Shown here: piece by piece, positions 25,556 through 37,532 of the stretch
Layout: each line of letters opens with the position of its first letter
Position numbering within the stretch: the stretch's first letter is position 1
NCBI RefSeq assembly: GCF_024868665.1
Contig: NC_079900.1
Span: 3,374,730 to 3,438,729 of the forward strand
Direction: 5' to 3'
DNA: 64,000 nucleotides
DNA from: Triplophysa rosa
Lineage: Eukaryota; Chordata; Actinopteri; Cypriniformes; Nemacheilidae
Notes under the pieces: generated by a model
The model's database searches: none
What the model saw: the letters and a program-made list of their open reading frames with translations, nothing else
Told to the model about the DNA's origin: nothing
Position numbers and translations under genes: made by a program

Positions 25556-25942
25556 ACTATTGATGCGTTTGGGTAAAATGATCATTTTTGTTTTATTCGG
25601 TGAACTGCTAATTTTTCTCCCAAATTTCAAACAAAAACATTGATTCTATTTGCATTTATTTGCCGAAAATGAAAAGCTGACGAAACAGGTGAAAATAACA
25701 GAAAAGATGCTCTGTATTTTTAAAGACCTCAAGAAAACAAGTATATTCACATTTAAGCAACACAACAGTAATATTTGTATTTAAGAAAAGTTCAACAAAT
25801 ATTTTTTATGTGATAAATTGTTTTTTTATCACAGTTTTCTTGTCTTGTCATGCTGTCAGTCTTTCACGTTGATGTTGGATGCCTTTATCACTCCTTAGGT
25901 TTGATTTTGTTGAAATTCAACAAACACTGGACTGGAATGGCC
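25556..25942 (+). mobile_element. DNA-transposon-derived repeat fragment (possibly Tc1/mariner-related)
   Basis: It shares long blocks with an inverted copy at 28388-28762: TGATCATTTTTGTTTTATTC, TTCTCCCAAATTTC, GAAAATAACAGAAAAGATGC and TGAAATTCAACAAACACTGG. I recall this unit from zebrafish, but the class is uncertain. No transposase frame remains. Confidence 0.55.
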
Positions 25943-26104
25943 ACAAACTAGAAATGATGATTAATTGTGTAATTAAAATGTGTAAAATTTCAAGTTAGTA
26001 TATGTATACAATCTGTATGTGACCACTAAAATCTTAAATCTTATAGTTCCTCTTATTGTATTTCAACAAATTGCCTCATTTGTATACTGTAAAATATTTT
26101 TTGC

Positions 26105-26236
26105 TGCCTAAAGTTTTCAAGTACAATCAATTTGAGTTTCCAAGTCATTTCAACTTACCGTTTTCACAGCAACTAATCAAAAACGTTCAAAACCGTTGAA
26201 ATGACAAAGTTGATTGTACTTGAAAAACTTAAGGCA
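26105..26236. mobile_element. Short palindromic MITE
   Basis: The left arm TTTTCAAGTACAATCAA and right arm TTGATTGTACTTGAAAAA are reverse complements, as are TGCCTAAAG and CTTAAGGCA at the tips. The hairpin loop contains TTTTCACAGCAACT. Confidence 0.75.
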
Positions 26237-27454
26237 ACTTAAATGCTTTACTAAAACAAAAAGTTGGAACACAACTGAGAACTGCATCAAATCTCCTGAG
26301 CTAACTTCTGAGCAGTAACATTTCTCTCTTGGCGACCTTTACGTTCACAGTGTGAAACGTCATGCGTGATCGTTTTTTATTCAGAAATTCATCAGGGAAA
26401 CATGAATTGAAGCATTTTTGAGCACTCTTACAATAGTGCGACAATGATGAAATGTTTGTTACGCCTCTGTCTTGAGCTTCAACTAATGCAAAAAAACGAC
26501 CATGTTTTTCTGGTGTAATATCTACAACCAGAAAACAAAGCACTCCGAAAACAAACTACAGCTTGCCTTCTCTGTTTGAAAGCACGTGGATTTTTTCATG
26601 GTCACATCTTTCTGCTAAAGCTTCAGGCCGATGATTAAGTGTCTGGTAAAGCCGCCAATGTCATAGTGGCACAGGGCGGCAACTTTCACCGTAGTTATTC
26701 TACACCACACAGGGCCTGTAAGAAAAGGCTTGTGGCCTGCAACCACAGCAAGCAGACGCTCGCAGGAATCCTGTCCGCACACACACGCCCTCCCTCGCCG
26801 GAGCTCTGTTTGCTCACAGCTGCCGGGCCTCCTCAGGGTTCATGCGAGGTAAAGATATGCTATATTATGCAACCGTGTATAGATTTTCCACTGCTGGAAG
26901 TTGGCCAACTTCCTGCTCGCTCAGAGACGGCCGACGTTTTGTTCCCGCCAGCAATGATTCCTTGCAGGACCGCTTGGCTAAACGGCACAGAACGTCACGG
27001 CACGCGGCCGAGAGTGCGGTTGTTTACGATTCGCTGTCCGTTAACAACGCTGCTTTGTGTTTTCGGGACGTTCTGAAAAAGTGCGTTTCGCTGTGGGTTC
27101 TGACAGACTCGGGGGAAGAAAAGACACAGCTTTCCCTCCTGCACATCCACACCCACAGACCTCCAGGAAAACTCTCTCCGACTGCACAGTTAACTCATGA
27201 AACTTCAGGGTGTCCTGCCTTGAACGCATTCTTGCTTTAGTTAATGATTTTTAGGAAGAGATCATTTCGTTGAGTTTTATTGCTCAAACCTTGCTCTTGA
27301 ATGACTTTGCCGGCATGATGAAATCTCAATTAAGTATCAGCTTTGTCTCGTGTGTTCTCCTGACAAGAAAAGCAGACACAAACGAGAGATGAATAAGAGA
27401 CTTGCTAAAGAAAATGTGAATGGTTGCTAGGGTGTTCTGGGTGGTGCCCCCCAA
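26237..27454. other. Intron 1 sequence, no gene seen
   Basis: 26640-27230 is GC-richer and has two overlapping frames of 145 and 132 codons on the plus strand with no recognisable domain or codon pattern. I treat them as chance. Confidence 0.45.
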
Positions 27455-27610
27455 AAATGACTGGAAACATTTAATGAGAAATGAATTGAAAGAGCTGGCA
27501 AGCTTTGGACATCTCAGCACAGTTTGAGACATTGATGAGGTCTCTTTCGAAACTCTTGATGAGACATGGAGAATATTAGTAATACTTTTTAATATTAGTA
27601 AAACTCCTAA
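27455..27610 (+). repeat. GAGATCTC-type repeat fragment
   Basis: The core AGTTTGAGACATTGATGAGG then TCTCTTTCGAAACTC matches the unit at 52935. It is preceded by a GGTTGCTAGGGTGTTCTGGG fragment of another common fish repeat at about 27421. Confidence 0.45.
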
Positions 27611-28387
27611 TAGTCTCAATTTGATCTTCATTTAATCTCAATGTAAATCGCTGTCTCGGAGAAACTCTCCTTTACATTTACAAGTAACTGGAACCGTCTG
27701 ATAAATGAAAGTTCGCTCCTGCCAATCTTCTCCGCGGCTGCTGCACGTGTGCGACAGTGGGCGTGGCCAGAGTAAAGGTGCTAATGCGATGCATGCTCAC
27801 AGTCAAACTCTGTGGAGGCCATATGTGTTAAGACAAGTCAGGCGAGGATCTGGCACATGTGGCGGTGTCAGAGCGCGGCGTTCGTATTCTCACGTGCACC
27901 CCGCCGGTGCTGGCCGTGATATCTGCGGTCGCCACCAGATTGACACGGATGAGTAAAGAATGCACACCTGCGTCTCAAGCGTTTAAGCGTGTGCAGGTGC
28001 GAGGACATGTACACGTGTGTTTGTGTCTGTCTAAATGCATTATGCATGAGGGCAAAGACTTTAAAATGAGTGTTTGTAATTGACAAAGGGATGGTACGGG
28101 AGAGCAGGAAACAAAGAGAATAGGAGGGACATAGAATGCGTCACTTGTTAAGATTTAGCTAAACCGTTATATCGCGGTAGCTATTAACATGGCAAGACTG
28201 TTTTACGTTACATGCGAGAGTGATAAAGCAACATGGAATCGTGATTGAAATTTTTAAGTGCCGTTCGGCGTTGTTCAACCAATCAGAATTGAGAGTCAAT
28301 GAACTACCCATATATTATAATACACCTACAGGAAAAAAATCACGTTCGTTTTTTCCTAAATCTGCATTTCTGCATGTATTGTGTCAA

Positions 28388-28762
28388 TTCCAGTCCAGTG
28401 TTTGTTGAATTTCAACAAAAACAAACCTCAGGAATGATAAAGTCACCCAACAGCAATTTGAAAGAGAGAATGCAAAGATGCATGAAAGTTGTGAAAAAAA
28501 ATCAGGTTTATTCCATCATATATTCATTTTTAAACAGATTTACTAAAATGCATGTAAAAACATTAGCATTGTGTTGTTTAAACATGAATATTAACTTGTT
28601 TTCTTTGTAATATTAAAGATCTGAAAACATTGCATGTTTTTTGTTATTTTGACAAGTTTGTCTCGGTTCAATTTTCTGCAAATCAATGCAAATAAAACAT
28701 TTTTATATGGAATTTGGGAGAAATATTGTGACGAGTTTACAGAATGAAACAAAACTAATCAT
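28388..28762 (-). mobile_element. DNA-transposon-derived repeat fragment, inverted copy
   Basis: It is the reverse complement of the unit at 25556-25942. It starts CCAGTCCAGTGTTTGTTGAA and ends near GTTTTGTTTCATTCTG when read on the minus strand. The two copies lie 2.4 kb apart in opposite orientation. Confidence 0.55.
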
Positions 28763-29159
28763 ATTTTTTAAACACATACCTGTAAATAGTCAACTCAGAA
28801 AAATAGAATTAGTTATTAGTTTATTTATACAAATTATTTTTTTATTTACATAAATATAAGAGATATCTTTTTTAAATAAACTACAGACGATTTTGTTACT
28901 TAGTTAATAACAGGAGTAAAAGTCTGGGGCAGGCCTATCTGTTTGGCCAAGAAATGGCAGACATGATTAGGACGCCTGTTTAAAAACAAACTATTATTTG
29001 GTCAGTTTAATTACTAGCTGCATGGAAATGTTACACTTCACCTTAAAGCATGTTAATAAAAAAAACTGGATCATCTATATTGGGATCAGTGTGTTTGAGA
29101 TTTGCATCACGCTTGAGTTACAGCTCAACAGGGTCATACAGTTTGACCTCAGGGTGAGT
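28763..29159. other. AT-rich intron 1 sequence, nothing recognised
   Basis: Low-GC sequence without motif or repeat that I recognise. Confidence 0.5.
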
Positions 29160-29770
29160 CTCATAATACCGCGGCCTTAAACGTATCGGGCGTTCGAGGT
29201 TCAACAAATACAAAGTAAAAACAAAAACAAAGTGATCTCCACAGACAGAGCTGGAGCCAGTGGAGCGCAAAGCCAGAGCGGGAAAATTTGCCTAGCAACA
29301 CCGCGCGCCCATCCCATGCCAACGCTGGCGTAGCTATCCGCCACAACCATCCCCACCCATAAATCTAACGAACTCCTCGCGGAGGACTCCTAAAAAAAAC
29401 CATCGTCCTAGAGAGAACGAGAAAACCCGACGGTTTATGGACGCGTTCGGTGAGGACGGTTGTAATTTCGTCCGTCCGCAATGCGCGATGTACGATTTTG
29501 TGCGCCTGTTAGTCCATCTGCCAAATCGTTACTATGGGAACTGTTTTGCTGGTTTTCCACCAAAGATGGTTCTGATCGCCTCCAATCGTACACGTTAGCT
29601 GACGGCTTATGTGTACGTGAGCTAAATTATGTAATTTGCGTTCGAGTGTGTCTTCCGTTACCATAGCAACAGCACAACATATCAGCAACCACAGAGCCAC
29701 AGCGGAGCTACGGGCAGTGCCAGGACGCTGCCAGGGCCTAATCCATGCCAAGAGTGACATGAACGAGAGG
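29160..29770. promoter_or_regulatory. CpG-rich intronic patch with two X-box motifs
   Basis: CG dinucleotides are frequent compared with flanking DNA. TTTGCCTAGCAAC at 29287-29299 and GTTACCATAGCAAC at 29657-29670 both fit the RFX-factor X-box pattern (GTNRCC, short gap, RGYAAC). TGCCAGG/TGCCAAG motifs at 29719-29751 resemble NFI half-sites. It could be an enhancer or promoter; no exon is seen. Confidence 0.4.
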
Positions 29771-29789
29771 AAAGGGAGGTGGAGGCAGG

Positions 29790-29791
<2 letters not shown>

Positions 29792-29827
<36 letters not shown>
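29792..29827. repeat. (CA)n microsatellite
   Basis: About 16 CA units in intron 1. Confidence 0.95.
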
Positions 29828-29828
<1 letters not shown>

Positions 29829-32800
29829 TGGATATCCTCCTATTCTTTTGGCTGGAGACTCCCATGGCAATGGCGGTAGGAATCCATTCTCCATGCATAC
29901 TGGGACAGCTGTGCAGATAGTGGACGAGAGCCGATTGGTTAGGGCCGTTCTGCATAAAGCTTAAGATAAAAACTACAAGGTAGTTTATACGAGGCGGTAT
30001 TCCTCCTTGCCAACACGCTTCTGATTCACAGCGGCTTTGGCTCTCCAACCACCTAATATACTGGACGGCAGAATAAAACAGCTCTTCATGGCATTTATTA
30101 CGTCCATTATGGACTGAGAGTTTGCTCCCGTGTCGGTCTTTCTATAAACCTTGACGCGTTCGTTTAAAAGGTCTTGTTGTATAAAAACCCCCCAAGGAAA
30201 TGACTTCTGAAAGCACACGTCTATAAGACAACCAAGTGACAGCAATGTTTCAAGAAATCTTGTAATAAAAATGTACAAATGTTATGACTCTACTATAAAT
30301 GACGTACTATGGAAAAAATACTTTCATTTTCAAAAAACGTCATTTCCAGTCCAAAACAACTAAATGTCAGATGTCAAAACCCTGAAAACATTTCAAAATG
30401 ATCCCAAATTTATAGTTTACGTTATTAAATAAAAGCAAATAAAACAACCACATAAAAGCGCCGTAAAAGTTATCTACATGACTTATCTATATCCCAAGTC
30501 CATTCGTTAAAAAAAGCAAAACATTATCGTACATCTTTAGGAGTCAAGAAATTATAACACACGAGTTATATAAACCACTGTTTGGAAAAGTTTATGGTGC
30601 GTTTTTGGAGTTTGACCTCTCCGTTCACCTTCACTGTATGTAAAAGAGAAGACACGTTCCATAACGCCATTAAAAATGTTCAAAACTTCAAAGAGGTTTA
30701 AAGCAACCTACTGTAAATAGTGACAAAATTGAAAATTTAATGTCGTGTTTAAAAACGGTCTTAAAAAAATCAAAGAAACAGGTGGACCTCAGAGAAAAAA
30801 TTTAAACGCTATCAGGGATTTTGATCCCTTTAACAAAGTCTCTGTTTATGGATCCAAATCATCGCTGATCTTACAAAGGGTGAATCGGACCCTTTGACGG
30901 TTAGCTAGGGGATACGGCTGTCGCCCGTGAGAATGAATAAGTAAAAGGAACACGGTGTCTCTGTGCCCGTCTGGCATTGTAACCGTCCCTCTCCTCCCCG
31001 TGTGCCATGAAACCAGCTGGACTCTGTGCCACTGGACACCTTTAAGCAAACGGGATTCTGGTTTCACCAGCAGACCGCCTGTCACATGAGCGTGCATCGC
31101 TGTAACGGCCCTCTGAACTCTACAGAGGTCCCGTCCGTACATAAACCTTTGAACTCCGGCAGGCGTTATATTTATGAATCGCCGAACAATCGCGTATTAT
31201 ATTTAGACGGGTATCTTTAGGGTCGTGCGGTGATTTATCTGTAACTATCCGAAAAATATTTTGTACGATTATTCGAAACATTTTTGATTTTTAAAGCTAA
31301 CTTGAAATTCTGATAAGCCTAGCGTGAGATCTGAGGTATTTCATCGTCTGGTCAAGCCATCAGACCACATTTGTTATAAAAACTTGTATATAAAAGTGGA
31401 ACTTCACTACCCACAATCCTGCAGAAAATAATCCAACCAATCAGAGAAACAAAGAAAATCCAATATCGAAAAATGAGCTGCAGGAATAAAAATAAATAAA
31501 TTAGCTTTTGATCATTTTTGCAATGCTTAATGGGACTGTAGTCAATTCCTTTAATAAAGACATTAAGTGTCTCTTTGTCCAATTTTGGAAAAAATTGCTT
31601 CACCTTAAACCTTTTTTTGAAAATGTTTTTGTGCCTGGAATAACTGGTAAAATAACTAAGCAAAAACGTTCTAGTATATAGATCAGGACAGCATATAGCT
31701 TAACATTTGTCCATTTTTATATTAACGGCATTGACTGATGCCCCAAGATATTTTATATTAAAGCAACATTTTGTTGGCCATCAACCACCCTGCTATCATC
31801 TACTGCAAAAGTCAAGTGACAGCCGTAAGGCGTGATGAAATGTGCGGTAGGCCAGACAGCACGGCTTGGATCATGCTTTATCGGTTACGTACACCACATA
31901 CTTTGAAGTGGTCTGTTAACATTTGTGTCTAAGCTGAAGGCACATCTACGCACTTATCCACAAATACACTAAGCATATTATATGTCCTATTAAAACATTG
32001 GTTCAGTACAGGAAAAAATGAACAACGCTGATCAAACATACTCATATGCACGCAGTGTAGTTAGAATGGTATTGAATCTAGAAAGTTGAAATATCCAAGA
32101 GCGAATGTGAATCGTACGCTCATTCAGGCTTCAAAAAGGCAGGTGTGACCCTGCAGCTGTACGTGATCATCTCTCTCTCGCTCTCTCACACACCACACAC
32201 ACACACTTTAAATATACAAAACACAAGTACATAATTAGATATAATTTTTTATGTTAACCCTCATTTTCAAGAGGAAGCAAATTGACTTAATTCAAAATGA
32301 CCTTGAAAGGCCTGTAACATTTCTTTGCAACATAAGAGAAACTGAGAAGACTGAGTTATAGTTATTAAAATGAAAATAAAACACTTTATCACCACAACTA
32401 TACTTTAACCTGTCAGACAGCCAAAACAAAATTTAGTATGTTTTTCTTTTGCTATAGCAAATAATAAATTAAACTCCTAATTTTGACGTATTTACTGAAT
32501 TCTATTCAAGAAAAATGCAAAGGCGTCTGAGAAGTCTACTTTATAACGCACTCTTTATATACGCGTTAAGTGACTTATTACCTTTTGATTCACATTAAAT
32601 GACATTATTAGTCTTCCAGGCCTGCTTTATTTATTAACAGTTATCAAACGAGCCAAAATGTGAATCAGCCACGAGCCTCGCTCAAACACACTCGCTCTCT
32701 CTTCTCCAGGCACTAAAACTTTCCATACGCACAACTTAAAAACTGCTTTTTAAACATACTTCTGACCATAACTGACGAATATGGATGCTCATATATTTAT

Positions 32801-34901
32801 AATGTACATGAACAGAAAAACCAAAGAATCGTGAGCTGCCGTTTTCCAGATAAGAAAGATTCTGCATCCACTCCAAATCTTTAATCCGGCCAAAAAAAGC
32901 TTAAAGTCATCCTCTAATATGTTAATATAGCATATTGGCTTTTCCAGTTGCGACTGACCCGCCGGCGTTGTTTTCACTGGAGCAGACGCAGGTACGGTTC
33001 AGTGCTACATAAACAGAAAAATATGCAGATTTCAGACCCAAGAGATAACTCGGTTTCAATCTACCTACTAAAAAAAAACATCTATGCTACACCAAGAAAG
33101 CAATTTACGGTCAAGTGCACATATCACATGCAACACAAAATTACAGAAAAACTCATGTAATAAACCCCCCTTTAGGTTGTGAGGAAACATGTTTTTAGAC
33201 TCAACGTGTCTATAAGGAAACAGAATAATTTCATGTTCAAATTGCACCACGTCAAATCAATGAAAGAACACACATGTTCACACAGCAACTGTTGTATTTT
33301 AAATGGGAAACAGGCCGCAACTCGCATGCACAGAGGAAAACACACACGCTCCGTTTCTGCAAGCATGCGTTGGAGGCATGAAAGTAAAAGTGTTTTACTT
33401 GAAGCGCTATAAAACTCGGGAATGAATTACACATGACACATGCCGTGCAAGCCAAGTGTCCACTATAGCAGAAATATAAACAAGCCCGTCGTCTGAAAGA
33501 AAGAGTGCTTGAACTAAAAACTTTGAGGAACAATGGTGAATAATGGCTACTATTACTAAAGACAAAGGATCCCAAGAAACAGACGAAAAAAGAAGCCGTC
33601 AGCTCGCTTCAAATGTAAACTACGAGTTTAAACAGGAGTAATTTGTTCATAGACTTTGTTTACAGCGGGATTACAAAGACTAAGTTTTAAACACCTGTTT
33701 GGATAGCTGTTGTGTGCGTTACACAACACCGTTAATTCATGTTGGTCTTTTACAGAATACATGCACAATCCTGCATTGTAAGCATAAACAGCTTGTAATA
33801 AAATTGTTGCATTCTTGTCATTCTAAAATATAGTTTAGAAGAAAGATAAAATAACCTCGATCGAGCACATCTATGCCAAAGAAGCTGTTTTAAAATGCAG
33901 AAACAGAAGAGGTTAAAAATAACTTGAATAATATGGTCATTTTACAGAAATCCATAAATGTCTGGTGTCATTAAAGACATAATACAGTAAAGGGAAGAAA
34001 AAAATCACCGAATTGTGCGGTACAAGATTCTTGCACATAAGACACTGCAAAAAGAAAAGAAAGTTTCAATATAATTTTGCTTTTAAAATAACAGCCGAAA
34101 TGCACAGACAACAGCTGCAGTGTTGCAATCTAAACATTACATTTATATCAATAAATGCCAAGACTGTTTGTGGCCGTACAAGCACAAAAATTCCTAACTG
34201 AAGACCTTCCTGTTAAAGAAATGCCATGGTGCACTGACGTCATTTTGCAAATCAAGTTCTATATAAACACAGATGCTCCACTATATGGTTCTCGTGTAAA
34301 GTTTAAATATTTGAGACATTTTGTCCAGGTGCACTAAAACAAAGTTACAAACACAAGAACGTCTAGTAACATCGTAAAAACAAATATTCCGTTTCATATG
34401 CACAAAACTGCATTTAAAATGTCACACACACGCATTTGTTTTTAAACGAAAAGAGTGGCGTTCTGTGGGACAACGTTTACGGCCCCTCACGTCTCCAAAA
34501 AGATTTCAGCGTTTGTTATCGCGGGGCGTTCTGAACACGCCAAACCTACACATGAAACTCTGGGTTTGTTCATTCCAGTACGCGCCTTACAATCTCCCCA
34601 AGTCTTGATCTTGATCTTTCGACAAAACCGACATGTAACTCTAAACTTGCAGTCCAAAGTTCATCTATCCGCGCACTCCTCCTCTTCTGCCCTCCTTTTA
34701 TATTAAATGGATTTCCAGCGAAGCGCCATTTTCTGCCCGAACCATGCGCAATGAAACGCGCACAGACGTTCAGCTGGAGTCGTGCCACCAAACGTGGAAA
34801 AGCGCACAAGACAAGTACGACTGAAACACTCGCAAAGTTCAGTGGACTGTTGAGAAAAGCACATAATGCGCGGTAAGACAGAAGGATAAGGAAGGCTTTA
34901 C
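29828..34901. other. Intron 1 sequence next to canonical exon 1, no other gene seen
   Basis: About 5 kb of mostly AT-rich DNA. A mixed TC/CA tract lies at 32170-32206. No exon with splice sites is recognised. 34440-34900, just inside the intron, has more CpG and may belong to the promoter region. Confidence 0.5.
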
Positions 34902-34928
34902 CTGTGTGAGGCAGTATGGAGAGTACAT
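34902..34928 (-). CDS. nfix: nfix exon 1 coding part (MYSPYCLTQ N-terminus)
   Basis: This is the canonical first coding exon. The minus strand reads ATG at 34928-34926 and nine codons, MYSPYCLTQ, followed at once by a donor GTAAAG at 34901. It joins exon 2 in phase 0 to give MYSPYCLTQ-DEFHPF, the N-terminus I know for vertebrate NFIX; NFIA begins MYSPLCLTQ and NFIB MMYSPICLTQ. The bases before the ATG (AATAAGC) form an ordinary 5' UTR. The intron to exon 2 is 23,547 bp. The exon is only 27 coding bases, so gene finders easily miss it. Confidence 0.95.
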
Positions 34929-35180
34929 GCTTATTTTGGAGGCGCGTTATTGAATGGAAGTGTTTCTCTGCGCTGCGGCATCGCCGTGCCCGCTCGCTCA
35001 CTCCATGCTGTTGTAACTCCGCCTAAAGCGCCTGAAAGTGAAAGCTTGCACAAAGTTTGACGAAGAGAAAAACTTTCCCTCCCTCTGTGTGTGTGTGTCT
35101 CTCTCTCTCGCTGTCTCTCTCTCCCTCTCTGACTGAACAAACGTCTTATCAGAGTGTCAGATGCGCCTGCATGAGTCACA
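34929..35180 (-). promoter_or_regulatory. nfix: Probable 5' UTR and promoter of the MYSPYCLTQ transcript
   Basis: This lies just upstream, on the minus strand, of the canonical start codon. It is richer in GC and CpG than the surrounding intron and contains a pyrimidine/purine tract (35085-35135). No clear TATA box is visible, which is usual for developmental regulators. The transcription start cannot be placed from sequence. Confidence 0.4.
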
Positions 35181-36818
35181 CGACTTGAGATTTGAGTGTA
35201 AATCCGTGTGTGGCTGCTACTATACGAACTCGAACCAAGGTATGGTTTTTACAGTGAGCGTAGTATAGTATAGCACAGAATACTATAATACAATATAGTG
35301 TTATGTAGTATACACAGTTTTGTGTGCAGTTATATTCTTATGAAGTATTTTTACCTATTTATAGTTTTACAGAATATATTTTGTTGGTGTGACCTACTCA
35401 GGTTTTTCCTTAAATCCTTTTTTTGACAAGAAAATGCGAAAACAAATACTAACAACTTCTAATTTAGATGCACGGGTGACCTAGAAAAAGTGCATGTGTA
35501 TGCACATGCGTGTAACCAAAAGTAAACAAAAGGTTTGTAACCCAAATCCAAAGTCTTACTTTCATGAACAATAAAGATTTGAACTGCCCTTAATGAGACT
35601 ATGGTCTTGAAAATATCAAATTAAATTGAAGTTAAATGAAATGTCATGTCATTTCTGTTCTTGTTGAAAAAGATGGATATTTATGCACATTTTGTTAAAT
35701 AATATCAATATACAGTATATGCAAGCGTACAAGTCGAGCATGATTATTCGGATGTGTATTTTGCAAATTTGTACTATGGTATTTGTTAGGTATGTGCAAT
35801 GGCACAGAGGCACGAAACAAATCAACTACTCACACAAAATATCGAAACGCATATTTTTTTTAAATAGCCGTAATAATGTAAATCTAATACCAACTAATCT
35901 AAAAATCGAGTCACATAAGAAACGGACACAACTATGTAGGTGAAAACACAGAACTGGACTGCAGCACAAACACGCACAGTAGTGACGACAGACTTTTCAC
36001 AAATGTGAAAAGACTAAACGTTAAGAAAAGAACGGGCGGCGAGTGGAGGTAAACGTTTCGGAGCGGGTCCCTGGGTGGGGATTTCTGGTTGTGGGTGAAG
36101 TCATTGAGCAAAACTAGAGCTGAAGGTTGGATGTGCCGCTGGAGGCCGGGAGATTTATGAGGACCCGCTGTCTGTGCAGCTTCACCACAAGCCACTGCAG
36201 AGAAACAAAGAGAGAAGCCTCCACTCCGTGGCCAATTCCATCCGTTTGCCAAGAGATCCAGAGAGCGAGAGAGCAGGAGATGAAGGGAAAGTGAACAGCA
36301 GAAGAGTGAAACGCATGTCACCCTCAGTTACCTTATATGACCCTTGACCTGTCGTGAGTCGTGTGCATGTGACCGCCGACAAATACCTTCTCATCTTAAG
36401 ATGGATCAAAGGGGCACTCAGACATTTCTTTGCCTTACATACAAGTTTTATACATAAAGTTTTTAAGGTTAACTAAGGCATTTAACATTATGTATTCATT
36501 AGATAAATACTTATGTTAGAGTGGTTTGTCTTGTTGGTCCAGATACTTTCTGTTACAAACTAAATAAATTATGACTGATTTCAATCTGCGCATTTTTACA
36601 ATTACAATAAATGACTGAATGCATCTTTAACATGTATCGGCACTTAGATTTTGGGTAAAATGTATACAAGGAAAAGTTTAATGTTCAGGTGCAGTGACTT
36701 CTATAGCTTTTTTGCCGTGTGACAAAAAACTCAAATATTACATACAATAAACTCATACGAACTCATGTAAAATGCATAGATAAGAATTGTACTAAAAGAA
36801 TTAGAAAAATAGTTTTAA
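35181..36818. other. Upstream nfix sequence, no gene seen
   Basis: 35932-36321 holds a 129-codon minus-strand frame with no recognisable domain. Its GGCCAATTCC and TTTGCCAAG motifs are NFI-like. Regulatory DNA is more likely than coding. Confidence 0.4.
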
Positions 36819-36995
36819 ATGAACACTGAGAAAGATACAGGTATTTGGAAGAAACAGTTCTTGCCACCATTGACTACCATAGAGGAAAAATTACTTTATA
36901 CATTTCTTTGTTCTGTTGAACACAAAAGAAGATATTTTGAAGAATGTAGGAAAGCAAACAGTTCTGGGGCACGTTTGACTACCACTGTCATTTTT
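36819..36995. repeat. Palindromic cyprinid-type interspersed repeat, copy 4 (degenerate)
   Basis: It retains TTTCTTTGTTCTGTTGAACA and AAGAAGATATTTTGAAGAAT. Both ends are lost. Confidence 0.65.
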
Positions 36996-37028
36996 CCTAC
37001 CATCTAGGATGAACTGTTTGGTTACAAG

Positions 37029-37524
37029 TAGGGATGCACAATAAATTATCGGCCGTATCGGATGATAATAAAATTTAGGCCGATATATTCCTCTGGTTGA
37101 AGCACTTCAGCTGAGCGCTGCTCACAGTTAAAATCCAGTACGGCACTGTCATTCTGTCATGATCATTCACTGCTATTAGCAAAACATTGTTGATTTATTA
37201 TGTAGATATTTATGAATGTGTAAATTATAGGAACAAAAGCATATTGTTTGAAGCCGACTGCTGTCTGAATGCTTTCTGTCTTGAGACCTGTTAGACTCGT
37301 GGCTGTTGAGAACACCTTTCTGGGTTGCTCTGGAAGAGCATCTTTAATTAGTTTATTAAATAAACATTACACCAGAAACGTTTCAAAGTTAAAGAATAAT
37401 TTTCAGTCTCAGAAAATGTTAGATACTAACTGTATATCGGCCAATATATCGGTTATCGGCTTCCAATGTTCAATAATGATCGGTTATCGTTATCGGCCAA
37501 AATGTACATATTGGTGCATCCCGT
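37029..37524. mobile_element. Non-autonomous hAT element with perfect 8-bp target duplication
   Basis: The 496-bp element starts TAGGGATGCACAATA and ends TTGGTGCATCCCGT, giving inverted termini around GGGATGCAC. It is flanked by GTTACAAG at 37021-37028 and again at 37525-37532. An 8-bp duplication is the mark of hAT transposition. The interior has TATCGGCC-rich subterminal blocks and no transposase. Confidence 0.88.
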
Positions 37525-37532
37525 GTTACAAG

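Noticed and set aside
26639..27240. 145- and 132-codon plus-strand frames
   Set aside because: They overlap each other, resemble no family and have no splice signals; the local GC content explains their length.
29509..30048. 179-codon minus-strand frame
   Set aside because: It runs through a (CA)n microsatellite translated as cysteine/valine and has no recognisable domain.
35932..36321. 129-codon minus-strand frame upstream of canonical nfix exon 1
   Set aside because: Leucine/serine-rich with no family resemblance; no splice site would join it to exon 2 in phase.
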